Assembly: GCA_037178625.1 (NCBI GenBank)
Contig: CM074132.1
Location: forward strand, 3,100,001 to 3,164,000
Direction: 5' to 3'
Length of the DNA: 64,000 nucleotides
From: Skeletonema tropicum
Lineage: Eukaryota; Bacillariophyta; Thalassiosirophyceae; Thalassiosirales; Thalassiosiraceae
Each line of letters begins with the position of its first letter. The first letter of the stretch is position 1. Position numbers and translations under genes: made by a program. Below, piece after piece: positions 33,234 to 42,620 of this stretch. The notes under the pieces were generated by a model. The model searched no databases. It was given only the letters and a program-made list of their open reading frames with translations, and was not told the DNA's origin.

Positions 33234-34996
33234 CCGTAATGCAATTTTTACTCCCATTTGGGAGCAAAAACCGATTTTGCCTCCCACCGCTCCTCCACCT
33301 CAAATTTTTTTGCTCCCATTTATTCTTGCTCCCATTTGGGAGCAAAAATCGTCTCGGCGGAGTGTAGCCATTACTACACCAATACTACGCCGATCCCCTC
33401 CGTTCAAAGACCAATATTATTCCATTTGGTTAGTTTAGAGTGCATCTGCAACTTGGGTTGGCCACATTCCATCCACTCGCCGAGATAGTAGGGGTGCCAA
33501 ATCAGTTGCATCGGTGTCGGTGGGCGGCTGACGAGGCGATTTTGAATAAAAAAATCACACATCTCACAAAAAGGATCCCTACCATGATGCATCACATGGC
33601 ATTATTGGCCATGAAATAAACAATAGCAACAACTCTAACGTGCAGCCTGCCCCAAAATTTTGTGCTGGATCCATTTTTGAGGTCGGCGGGGCCTGAATAT
33701 CAACGGATACAGCAGTATAACGACGTTAACACAATACAAGTATATTCGGCACATTCGGCATCACCAGAACCGGCCTCATATATTCACACCGACGCAAATA
33801 CGATGCCATGAAGCAATAATAACTGTTACTATATACCCATGCCGAAGTAATGGTGACTTGGTGGCCGCTGCATTGCCCATTGAATTGAGAACATCACGCA
33901 TTCGCTGCGCAGCGGCATGTGTATGGAGAGCATGCCGATCACCCACTTGGCCGCTGTGTGTGGAGCAACAATCAATGCATTGAAGTCAAAAAACATCAAC
34001 CCTCGTCCCAACCACATAATAAGTGGCAAATGGTGTGATATTCCTGGTAGATAATGACACATACCTCCCCCAAACACTATGTCAGAGAAGTAAGTTCATA
34101 ACAATCACCAGAGGCCACATAATCAATAAAACAGAGAGCAATTAATCATTGCAAGTAGCCAAAGATGCCCCAAAACCGTTATGTATGTGTATTGAGTGAA
34201 ATGGAAGCGTATTATGAAGTGTATCACTCCTGACATGGCCAAAGTAGAGTATAATTAAGTGTAATATGATGATTTTATGCACCTAATGGTGAGTATTATT
34301 TCTCTTTATAGACAACGATTCATAGCAAGCCCTACCGGAATTAAACAGCCAATGATATTAGCTTTGGGATAATAATCGCACCATAGGTGTATCCGTTTCG
34401 TGTGTGGCGTTGGGGGTGTAGGAGCAGAGGTCATCATGGAGAACATCCTGTTGAGACCAGAATTGGAGGCGAGGAGGGGAAAGAGGCGAGAGTAACAGAG
34501 GTCCCGTAGAAATTGCACGTAGGAATTAGTTCAATTTTTTTGCTCCCATTTGGGAGTAAAAAATCAGCCAATTTTGTTGAAGTCAAAAACACGTCGATCA
34601 TGATCATGCCATGCCCTACCAAAGGCACTTATGGCACTGTAGTGGCCAAATATGAACTCAAACATTTTAGGCGATGGTGTTAGCCAAATTTTATTGTGCC
34701 GGCACTAGCTGTAAGTCCACTGGAACCCTCCATACTAATGTGCTGGAAAGTGCCATTTTTGCTCCCATTTTCGCTCCCATTTTGGGCTGCATTACGGGTA
34801 AGGAACGGCCTAAGTATCACTGATAGTAAACAAGAAAAGCATCTGTAGATGGCTGAGACGCTCTACAACATACAAGAAAAGCATAGAGTTTTAAGGTTAT
34901 CTCTGTACTCACTTTTTTACATAACGTTCTACAATACTGGTAAGTATTGTGTTGTGTGTTGTGAGTTGTGAGTTGTGAGTTTGTGAGATGTACATC

Positions 34997-35202
34997 CAGT
35001 GAACCTCCGCGAACTAAACCCCCTACTCGGCTTAGACCCCCCTCCAAAAGCCTCCAAATCCCCCATTTAGACCCCCCTCCCATTTTCTACTAGTAGCTAC
35101 TAGGGAATTAGTATGTGACTATTCCGAAAGTCAGACCCCCCTAGATCAGACTAGCCAAAATTTTTAGATCCCCCGGGGGTTTTAGTTCGCGGAGGTTCAC
35201 TG
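34997..35202. mobile_element. 206-base MITE with CAGTG terminal inverted repeats
   Basis: The left end is CAGTGAACCTCCGCGAACTA (from 34997) and the right end is its reverse complement up to 35202, near-perfect over about 27 bases. The inside is rich in ccccc-type runs (actaaaccccc, agaccccc). No open frame spans it. A TA follows the right end but is not conserved on the left, so the target duplication is uncertain. The CAGTG start is shared with the element at 57077. Confidence 0.75.
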
Positions 35203-35693
35203 TAGCTAGGTACCTATGTACTTCTTAGCCTACCCTTCGCTTTGTCGGTGGTATTTCCCCCCAATTTTCCCCCCTGCGAGAAGAAGGGGGACGATTAGTT
35301 AGCTAAACTCCCGTGATGTTCGTCTAAATATCCAAATATATTTGCTAAAATGGACCATTTTACCCCCATTTAGACAATTTTGCCACCTATCAGAACTCAG
35401 AACTCAGAACCAACAATATCGGGGGGCTCCCCCTCGCCCCCTTAAGTATACTTAAGGCTCAATATTTACATAAGTATGTAGTTGTCTTTTTCAGGAGAAA
35501 AGTTTGGCCGCGCGCGATGACACAAAAAGAGACATCATGAATGAACATCATCAAACTCTCAAAAATCAAAAACCCATCCCCGATTGTTTACTTTAACTTA
35601 TGTTGAATCGTGAAACGATCGAGAAGATTATTTATTGAGCCAGCCTCCAGCCTTCACACGACGAAACAACCACGGCCGGCACATTCAACTAAA

Positions 35694-36020
35694 ATGAGAT
35701 TGAACAATGCAATCGCAGCAGCCATCCTTGCAGTAACAATCATCATCGCCACAAGCACAAGTTTTGCGGCCGAAGTTAACATCCAAGCCGACGGAACAAT
35801 GAGTAACCCCGCAACCACACCATCCACAACTTGGCCCGATAAGGTTCTCAAGGGAATGGACGGAGAAGAAGCCCAGAGGGAAATTAAGAGTGTTGATCCA
35901 TCGTTAGAAACTCATGTCCTTCCGGAAGACGCAATAGTTACTGAAGACTATCGTTTGGATCGGGTGAGGATTTTCGTTGATAGCAGTGGAAAAGTTGTGA
36001 CCCAGCCGCAGAAGGGTTAA
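35694..36020 (+). CDS. secreted potato inhibitor I family serine-protease inhibitor
   Basis: 108 residues from the ATG at 35694. An earlier in-frame start at 35610 would place 28 residues before the signal peptide. Residues 1-25 are a clear signal peptide (AIAAAILAVTIIIATS ... FA|AE). The mature domain matches the eglin c / CI-2 fold: WPDKVLKGMDGEEAQREI (about 47-64), then the reactive loop and the core strand YRLDRVRIFVD (86-96), ending in G. Aligning DAIVTEDYRLDRVR to the CI-2 loop puts P1 at Glu84 and P1' at Asp85. Such inhibitors block subtilisin- or chymotrypsin-like proteases; Glu at P1 is unusual. There are no disulfide cysteines, as expected for this family. It is probably exported or vacuolar. 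Confidence 0.88.
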   Translation: MRLNNAIAAAILAVTIIIATSTSFAAEVNIQADGTMSNPATTPSTTWPDKVLKGMDGEEAQREIKSVDPSLETHVLPEDAIVTEDYRLDRVRIFVDSSGKVVTQPQKG

Positions 36021-36350
36021 GCAAAACAATGGGGGCAATTATTACGGGGATTTTGTGCAGAATGATTGTCTGAATTGGACACTACTTTGGGGAGGAGAGG
36101 GATTTTATTGAAAACTATTGTTAAATTAATGATGCTATTTTCTATTCAAAGCAAATACTGCATCAAAACTAGCTTAATTGGCAGCACGAGAGCTAAGTGC
36201 TATCAAATATGACAGGTTGAATTAAAACATTATTGCTGATTACTTTGATTCACTTCCTCTGGGAGTGATAGATCGGCCCTGACATCACTTCACACTGTAA
36301 AATATTACGAGATACGCACAAAATAACTATCACACTTCATCATCCCATAA

Positions 36351-37778
36351 TCAGTTCTCTTCCTCATCTCCCCCCTTTTTCTCCTTTGCAGCTGCTGATG
36401 CAGCGTTAGCTTCGGTCATGAGATTCAAGTTGGAAACATAGTTAGAAGGAGCCTGTGCCATCTGCTGTTGAAGAAGAGTTGCTTGATGGAGAAGATTCAG
36501 TGGCTGAGATTGCTGTTGAAGCAATGTCTGGTTTGGTGATGTTGTGAGAAGAGCAGTAAGTAACTGATTTTGTTGCACTTGATTCAGTTGGTTCTGTTGC
36601 GCTTGGTTAAGTTGTTGTGACAGCCAAGGAAGCTGAGGATTAATAGTGGGTGCGGGCTGAGGCTGGTTTTGCAACATGCTCATCAGACCAAGCAAAGATT
36701 GTGTGCTGAGTGGACTTGACTGCGTTTGGGCTTGATTTTGTAGAAGGCTTGACTGCTGAAGTAAATTCATCAATGTGTTGCCTTGGGGGGGTAGAGCAGA
36801 AGCTTGACGAAGGATATCACTGTTGCTGTTTGGCAGCAGCAGGCCAGATAATGATGGAGAAGACAGGGATAGATTAGACGGAAGTGAAGTAGATGGGAGC
36901 TGAGTCTGTAATCCCAGTGGAAACTGGCCTAAAAGTTGACGAAGGAGTTGTTGATTCTGCTCCTGTCGCTGCTGAAGTTGTGCCTGAGCGAGCAGTTGAA
37001 CCAAGCCATTTGAAGGGGTACCTGAATTTGCTGGTGGAAGAGAAGCAGTACTCGATTGTTGCTGGAATTGAAGGAGTTGCTGTTGAAGGCTGGGATTAGC
37101 AGCGGGAATAGTTGAAAGTGAAATCTCATTATTTCCCCCCAATTTGTTACCATCGTCTTCGTTTGATACAGAGACAGAAGACTCTACATCTGTACCAACC
37201 TCACCCCCCCGACCACTTCTTGCTGCCGCAGATGCCGGTGCCGTGGAGGATGAAACACTTGCATTGTGTTGTACGTTGACGTATGATGGAAGACGTGGTG
37301 GTTTTTTGGCAGATTGAGAGGATGCAGCACCCTTATTACTTTTCGATCGAAGCGAGCGGAGTTCCTTTTTCTGTTTGGCACTCTCCCTCACGGCATAGGC
37401 CATTGCTTGAGAAGTCTTTGTTGCTGCCTCCTTTAGAGAGAGTTCTTCCCATCCACCGGTGTTAGGGCACTTCTTGAGAAATCTACCGGGGGGATCCATC
37501 GAGTTGATGCTTTCGACTATAGACTTTGATATAGCCATCTTTTGTTTCTTAGTCCCCGCGCTGTAGGCATTCTGTTAATTGATCCGATAACAATACACAT
37601 GAAGTGAGACGAAAATAATACTCCTAAATGAAAATGGATCATCTATCTACGCGAAATCATCATTTGTTTTCCTCACCGATTGCGCATCTAGCAACGTCCG
37701 AAAATGTTCATTGCCGGGATGTCGATTGTACGATACCCCTCGGCCTGACAACACATCGTTTAGAGATGGATCCGCCAT
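36351..37778 (-). CDS. DUF6824-domain protein B (paralogue of gene A)
   Basis: Two exons encode about 440 residues. Exon 1 is 37778-37677 (34 codons, with DVLSGRG and HPGN). The intron is 37676-37572 (105 nt, GTGAGG...AACAG, phase 0). Exon 2 is 37571-36351. Exon 1 has exactly the same length as in gene A at 4819, and the intron interrupts the domain at the same point, so the two are paralogues. Exon 2 continues with AYSAGTKKQKMAISKSIVESI, PPGRFLKKCPNTGGWEEL and QAMAYAVRES. A basic patch and a long Gln/Leu/Asn-rich tail follow, ending in an acidic run. Function is unknown; a nuclear regulator is a guess. Confidence 0.85.
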
Positions 37779-37858
37779 GGTTATAAACTTTTTTGCACTG
37801 AATGGCGGTCGATGTCTGTGTTCATTATTTCCTTATTCTTTTTGTTAGGAGTACTACT

Positions 37859-37996
37859 TCAACCATGCTTCAACCTTTTCCACTGATTGAAAAGAAACAG
37901 AATCCTGGGCGGATACTTGGGTGCTTGTAAACACTCGTAATAACACTCTATGTACTTAGCACGAGTACTTAGACTCAGAAGGCTTGAAGCATGGTT
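37859..37996. repeat. short inverted repeat, possible MITE relic
   Basis: AACCATGCTTCAA (about 37861) and TTGAAGCATGGTT (about 37984) form a 13-base inverted repeat about 110 bases apart. Weaker similarity continues outward (TACTACTTC versus TACTAGG). No target duplication is identified. Confidence 0.4.
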
Positions 37997-38699
37997 CCTA
38001 GTATTTTGAAGCTTCATCTTGAAACCGAACGTGGCTTTTTTTTTTGACAAAATCAAATTTACATCAAATCGTTCAGGCCTACTTTTTTTCTAATGCATTC
38101 CCAGAACCGTTGTAAGTCCTATGTAAGTATGTCCATAGATAGAGCGAGATATCCCTCCCGCCCTAAGTAAGCTAAGAAGTACTTACTTACCCTCGCCCCT
38201 CGCGTTCCAATCCTCACCAATTCGTGCCCAGCAGGCCCCACAGGTACAGGCGTCTTCGGGACCACCCAAGCAAACCCCTTACCTTCTCTGGTTTAGTTCT
38301 CCTTTCTGTACTTAATGGCAATAAGTAGGTGCCTCTCTAACTAAAATAATCTATCTATCTAGCTAGGGAACTAGTCTAGATTCTGCTTGCAGTCGTTGGG
38401 TTCTAATCCAGAGTTCGCATTTTAGGAAAGTTGTGTGACAAAAACCTGTAGGGAAGTTGAAGTTGAGATTTGATCCCTGGTCGCAAATTCAGGAGAAGGG
38501 GCTCAAAAAAGGCAATTTTGAGACCAGGGTCTAATCGAGGTCTAAACGAAGCGAACCCCGCCTCCTCCGCCATTTCTGAGCCGATCTGGTGCCACTCCAC
38601 ACAACATGAACAATATAAACTAATCACAGAGACAGCGACAACTACAAAACTTGATAAGAAATAATAGTTAAGAATCAGCAGAACAATAGAAGTGAACAA

Positions 38700-40409
38700 A
38701 TGGTATCCCTAGTCACGGGACGGCAGCAACAGCAGCAGCAGCAGCCTACTGATCGCCCTCCCCCTCTAAATCGAACGGAAACACATCTCTCAGAGATTTC
38801 TGGTTCCCAGGTGCCCAACGATAATCAAACCTCCAGTACAACAGCAACGGCACAAAGTAGGGGTAAGAAATTCACAGCAGCAGAGTGTTGCATGTTGGCA
38901 CAGGCTTATCTCAACAGATCGACTAATGCGGCAGTTGGGACCAACCAAACAGGGAAGACATTCTGGGAAGGCGTCCACCATAGCTATTGTCTCCTAGTCA
39001 CCCAGGCAAATAGAACCAACCCTAACAAACAATTTCCTCTTAAGAAAGAGAAGCAGCTACAAAATGCTTGGAAGCGCATCAATCGTCACTGTAACAAGTT
39101 TGTTGCCATCTGTCGACAGAACCCCAGAGGGTCCGGTGATCGCGATGATGAGTTGTATTACAAAAGGATGAGGGTACTTTTCAAAAGTCAAAATAATAAC
39201 AATAGCTTCAGCGACGCGTATTTTGCCGCATACAGATATCTCCGTGAACAGCCGAAGTGGAGGGAGGAGAATTCTGAAACAGTAGGTAATGGCAAGGACT
39301 CAAATAGCTCGTCTGCTGTAACAACAACAACCGCAGCAGCAGCAAGCAAGAAGCGCCCTCCTGGCCGAGATGCCACCAAGATGGAAAGGAATTTGAAGCG
39401 GGCGGCCACTACTGTTGTCAAAAACATGAGTGCTGAAGTACAGAAGAGCAATGAGCTGCAAGAGAAAATTCTTGCAGAACTCAGGAAGGCACGGGAGTCA
39501 CAAGAGGAAGCGACTAACATTGATGTGTTGAAATACGCGTCACCGGATGTCCGGCAAGAATACGCGAATTCAATGGCAAATCAGCTGCTGTGTAAAAAAA
39601 AAGCTGATGAGAAAAGGGCGAAGCTGGAGTTCATCCAAGCGGCGGCTGAACTAGCAAAGGCGAAGACGACGATGATGACTGATGAAGATGAAACATCAGA
39701 CGTTCGAGAAAATGATCGCGTCGACCATCAAGATCTCGCACAAGAGCATCGCGAAGGACTCGCGGCGACGACAACGATGACTGATGAAGATGAAGCATCA
39801 GACGTTCGAGAAGATGATCGCGTCGACCATCAAGATCTCGCACAAGAGCATTGCGAAGGACTCGCGGCGACGACAACGATGACTGATGAAGATGAAGCAT
39901 CAGACATTGGAGAAGATGATCGCATCGACCACCAAGATCTCGCACAAGAGCATTGCGAAGGACTCGCAGCTGGTTCTCCCATAAATGAAGATGAAATGCA
40001 AGATGATGGAGAAGAAAACGATGATAGGGAGCCTCAAGACATACATTCAATTGATGCAGAAGATGCCCAAGCAGCAGTTGCGTCTGCTGCTCCTAAAGGA
40101 ACATGCGCTAATAACAGGTGTGATGAGGATTCTTTATCATCTTTAGACTCCGAGAAGCCATCAGTTGAACTCAGAGCAGGCGACAAGATCCAATACTATC
40201 AATTTGCTCACGTCGGCGACCCAGAGTGGTTGCGTACAACAGAAGTGATAGAAGTTGATCCTTCAAAACGTTATCAGCCACTGACACTAAGTTGTGGAAC
40301 AATCATTCGCACAGTAGCTTGCGGGATATCAGAAAAGTCTCTGGTCCAGACACGAAATGGCGACCAATCCAAAAGTTCATACTTGTCAAATCGAGAACGA
40401 AGAGGTTAG
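38700..40409 (+). CDS. Harbinger Myb/SANT-like DNA-binding protein, with acidic repeats and a probable late frameshift
   Basis: 569 residues in the open frame. The N-terminus has a Gln run, then a trihelix/NAM-associated-like DNA-binding domain (about residues 58-180: KKFTAAECCMLAQAYL, TNQTGKTFWEGVHHSY, QLQNAWKRINRHCNKF). Then comes a basic/coiled region (about 220-310) and three tandem acidic units around residues 320-420. After a GDKIQYYQFAHVGDPEWLR segment, the natural continuation (WRPIQKFILVKSRTKRLGDCM) is found in another frame that ends at 40585. A single-base deletion at about 40320-40360 would explain this. In Harbinger elements the Myb-like protein binds the ends and helps import the transposase. 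It is probably damaged at the C-terminus here, unless the assembly is wrong. Confidence 0.75.
   Translation: MVSLVTGRQQQQQQQPTDRPPPLNRTETHLSEISGSQVPNDNQTSSTTATAQSRGKKFTAAECCMLAQAYLNRSTNAAVGTNQTGKTFWEGVHHSYCLLVTQANRTNPNKQFPLKKEKQLQNAWKRINRHCNKFVAICRQNPRGSGDRDDELYYKRMRVLFKSQNNNNSFSDAYFAAYRYLREQPKWREENSETVGNGKDSNSSSAVTTTTAAAASKKRPPGRDATKMERNLKRAATTVVKNMSAEVQKSNELQEKILAELRKARESQEEATNIDVLKYASPDVRQEYANSMANQLLCKKKADEKRAKLEFIQAAAELAKAKTTMMTDEDETSDVRENDRVDHQDLAQEHREGLAATTTMTDEDEASDVREDDRVDHQDLAQEHCEGLAATTTMTDEDEASDIGEDDRIDHQDLAQEHCEGLAAGSPINEDEMQDDGEENDDREPQDIHSIDAEDAQAAVASAAPKGTCANNRCDEDSLSSLDSEKPSVELRAGDKIQYYQFAHVGDPEWLRTTEVIEVDPSKRYQPLTLSCGTIIRTVACGISEKSLVQTRNGDQSKSSYLSNRERRG
39668..39970 (+). repeat. 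three 102-base in-frame tandem repeats in the Myb-like gene
   Basis: Units containing gatgaagatgaa.catcagac, gatcgc.tcgaccatcaagat and cacaagagcattgcgaagga recur at a period of 102 bases (34 codons). They encode an acidic DEDEASD...DHQDLAQEHCEGLA unit. The second and third copies are nearly identical. Confidence 0.85.
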
Positions 40410-40677
40410 GAGATTGCATGAGGGCTGCATCATCAAGATTTAGAGGTATCCTACAACATAACATGCAACAAGTCGCCGAGGGTAATAATGGTTTTGCTCC
40501 TATCGATGTGTTGCAGAACGTAGCAAGAAGGCAATCATCATCGGAAAGCGAAGACGACAGCGACGATGATGAGGCCACAGAGTAAGCACCAAAAAATAAA
40601 ACGAAATAACAACAGGATATTAGTTATTCCCTTGATCCACCCAACAATCAAAGACACAACTAATTATATTTTGATGT

Positions 40678-42189
40678 TTAGAGAGGATAGTCGTTCAGTG
40701 GATTATAATTGCCCATGGCATCGAGGTCGGCATCTTCTCCGTGCCGGTTGCGGTAGAGCTCCTTCTTCATTGCATCTTGAAGTGTAAGATGTGACTGCTC
40801 ATCGTTCAGTTGTTCCCAGTAGTACTGTACAATTCGAAGCTGATGACCCAATATCTCAGCGTCTTCTTTTTGCCTGCGAAACTCCAAGTCTTCTCCATGC
40901 AATGAAGCCTCAAATCGTGCATCTTCTTCGGCAATCGCAACCTCTGCATCTGTCGTGTGCTGGTAGTAGTGCGGTACGTTGCATGGTACCAACTCATAAA
41001 AACTACTGTCCTCTTCTTGGTCCCGCTTCATTCGCTGATCAACCATCATGTTGTGAAGAATGATGCACCCTCCAGCAACCTCGCCAATATCCTTCACAGT
41101 ATAGGTTTGGACAGGATGACACAAATAATGAAATTTCATTTCCATGACTCCAAATGATCTCTCAATACCTTTACGATAACTCTCTTGCCATTTTGTAAAC
41201 TCGCGATCAATCAGCGTTATAGGATTAGAAATTGCCTTCACAAACCGAGAGAGGAGCGGATATATTCCATCAACAAGCCAGTACAGTTGATGGTTGAAAG
41301 TCACATCATTAATGGTGAATGGGAAATCAAGTTCGGATATGTTCCCATCAATAATCGCCTTAAACAATGGAGACCGTTCCCATACGTTAATATCATTCAA
41401 TCCTCCTGGCTCACCGAAGTAATAATGCCAAATCCACAGATTGCTGTCACATGCCGCTTCAAGTGCAATACTTGGTTGCTTAGACCTACCTTGATACTGC
41501 CCGTGCTCAGCTGATGGACATTTACCCCACGGAACAAGCATGACATCAAGAAATCCGAGCATCCCATGAAGACCACTCCGTTGAAAGTGCATTTCTTCAA
41601 CTCTCCTTGCATCTGCCGTTGTCATCTGACGTAAAAATGTTGCAGTAATTTCAACGTCGTTTAACAATCCCCTCATCAGCTTCCTGAGGCAGAGTCGTGC
41701 AGTGCTCTCGCCCATCTGAAAGTAATCCTGCCATGCTGAGAAAGACTCGCCGTAGCATACCATTTTTAGCGCAGCCAGAAGCTTTACCTCTGGTGCATTA
41801 GACATTCTCTTTGTGCAATCGTATCGGAGTGTCCAAAATTCATCGTTGCTTGCCAACCGTCGGAGAATATATTCGGCAAGTGATGGCGTTATTCGAAAGA
41901 AGCGTTCAAATTGATAGTCGTCAAAAGTAGGCTGTGGATTGAAGTAATCTACCATGACGCAATTGTACGCCCTTACTCTATCATATTTTATGTACCTGCG
42001 CTTGCGTGGCCGGTCGTCATCGTCTCTGCTATCATCACTTCGTTTGCGGCGTCGACGACGTTTGTTGGTGTGATTGACCTCGTCACTAATAATGTTTCTG
42101 ATGTGATTCTCATCAGTCAGCATTTGCACCTGCTCGATACTTGATGCAAGGGCCGTCAGAACGTCAATAATCAGGCCGTATATGTTCAT
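40678..42189 (-). CDS. PIF/Harbinger DDE transposase (plant-transposon-protein type)
   Basis: 503 residues, one uninterrupted exon. After a basic N-terminal region (KRRRRRKR, about 43-50), residues 85-200 form a helical DNA-binding part (FERFFRITPSLAEYIL, LLAALKMVCYGES). The DDE nuclease core follows. First Asp215 is in GMLGFLDVMLVPWGK, second Asp266 in GEPGGLNDINVWERS, and third acid Glu344 in SYRKGIERSFGVMEMKF, followed by CIILHNMM. The family is the Harbinger type related to plant PIF and animal HARBI1, which cuts and moves the element with a TWA target. All three catalytic residues and the length are normal, so this copy could be active. Confidence 0.92.
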   Translation of the reverse strand: MNIYGLIIDVLTALASSIEQVQMLTDENHIRNIISDEVNHTNKRRRRRKRSDDSRDDDDRPRKRRYIKYDRVRAYNCVMVDYFNPQPTFDDYQFERFFRITPSLAEYILRRLASNDEFWTLRYDCTKRMSNAPEVKLLAALKMVCYGESFSAWQDYFQMGESTARLCLRKLMRGLLNDVEITATFLRQMTTADARRVEEMHFQRSGLHGMLGFLDVMLVPWGKCPSAEHGQYQGRSKQPSIALEAACDSNLWIWHYYFGEPGGLNDINVWERSPLFKAIIDGNISELDFPFTINDVTFNHQLYWLVDGIYPLLSRFVKAISNPITLIDREFTKWQESYRKGIERSFGVMEMKFHYLCHPVQTYTVKDIGEVAGGCIILHNMMVDQRMKRDQEEDSSFYELVPCNVPHYYQHTTDAEVAIAEEDARFEASLHGEDLEFRRQKEDAEILGHQLRIVQYYWEQLNDEQSHLTLQDAMKKELYRNRHGEDADLDAMGNYNPLNDYPL

Positions 42190-42620
42190 GGATTGATAAT
42201 AATACTAATACGAGCTTAATGTAATTTGTAACCTCTGTGAGTTTTATAGTGTTTTTGTGAGACGGATTGAGTAAGTAGGAGACTGCCTGGAGACTGCGGC
42301 CGGGGAGCGAGCTCGGAAGCGAAGCCCTCAACGACTGCAGAACATGTGACGCAAAAGGCAAAGTTGAAGCAAAGCAGGTTATCCGGCACCCAGCGCCTAA
42401 TTTACGCGGTACCCAACCAAGTTTTGATACCAGACGACTGCGAGCAGCCTAATAAGTAGGATAAAGATTCAATTAGTGAATTGATTAGAGGTTGAGGCCA
42501 AAATGTTAGGCCCAAATCGGTTGCAAAGTGAAAGTGAGCGGTCGTTGAAATTGATCATACTTATGTATCACGCTAAACGCGCTGCTAATAATAGTGATTT
42601 GGTGTGAATGATGATGATCA

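Larger units (their letters stand above)
32861..34810. mobile_element. non-autonomous PIF/Harbinger-like element, 1.95 kb, TAA-flanked
   Basis: The left end reads GGCCGTTCCTTAC (32861-32873) and the right end is its exact reverse complement, GTAAGGAACGGCC (34798-34810). Both are flanked directly by TAA (32858-32860 and 34811-34813), the three-base target duplication typical of PIF/Harbinger elements. Inner parts of the termini also match: CCGTAATGCA after the left insertion (about 33233) and its complement at about 34788. The interior repeats a palindrome, TTGCTCCCATTTGGGAGCAA, or halves of it at 33250, 33310, 33335, 34540 and 34757. No transposase frame was found inside. The autonomous partner is not evident, since the intact transposon at 38.4 kb has different ends. 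Confidence 0.75.
38383..42447. mobile_element. PIF/Harbinger DNA transposon, about 4.1 kb, with both genes
   Basis: The ends are imperfect inverted repeats. On the left is CTGCTTGCAGTCGTTGGGTT (from 38383); the complement of the right end reads CTGCTCGCAGTCGTCTGGTA (ending 42447). Just outside the right end is CC then TAA, the preferred Harbinger target; the left junction is not clear. Inside are a Myb-like protein gene (+) and a DDE transposase gene (-), tail to tail, the standard two-gene layout of this superfamily. A subterminal hairpin, GATCCCTGGTC / GACCAGGGTC (about 38472-38532), lies near the left end. The transposase is intact, while the Myb-like gene has a probable frameshift. Confidence 0.8.

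Noticed and set aside
33829..34077. Minus-strand open frame of 82 codons inside the transposon relic
   Set aside because: No transposase motif and no similarity to Harbinger proteins can be seen.
38403..38699. Minus-strand open frame of 98 codons upstream of the Myb-like gene
   Set aside because: It lies within the transposon left end and includes a subterminal hairpin; protein-like features are absent.
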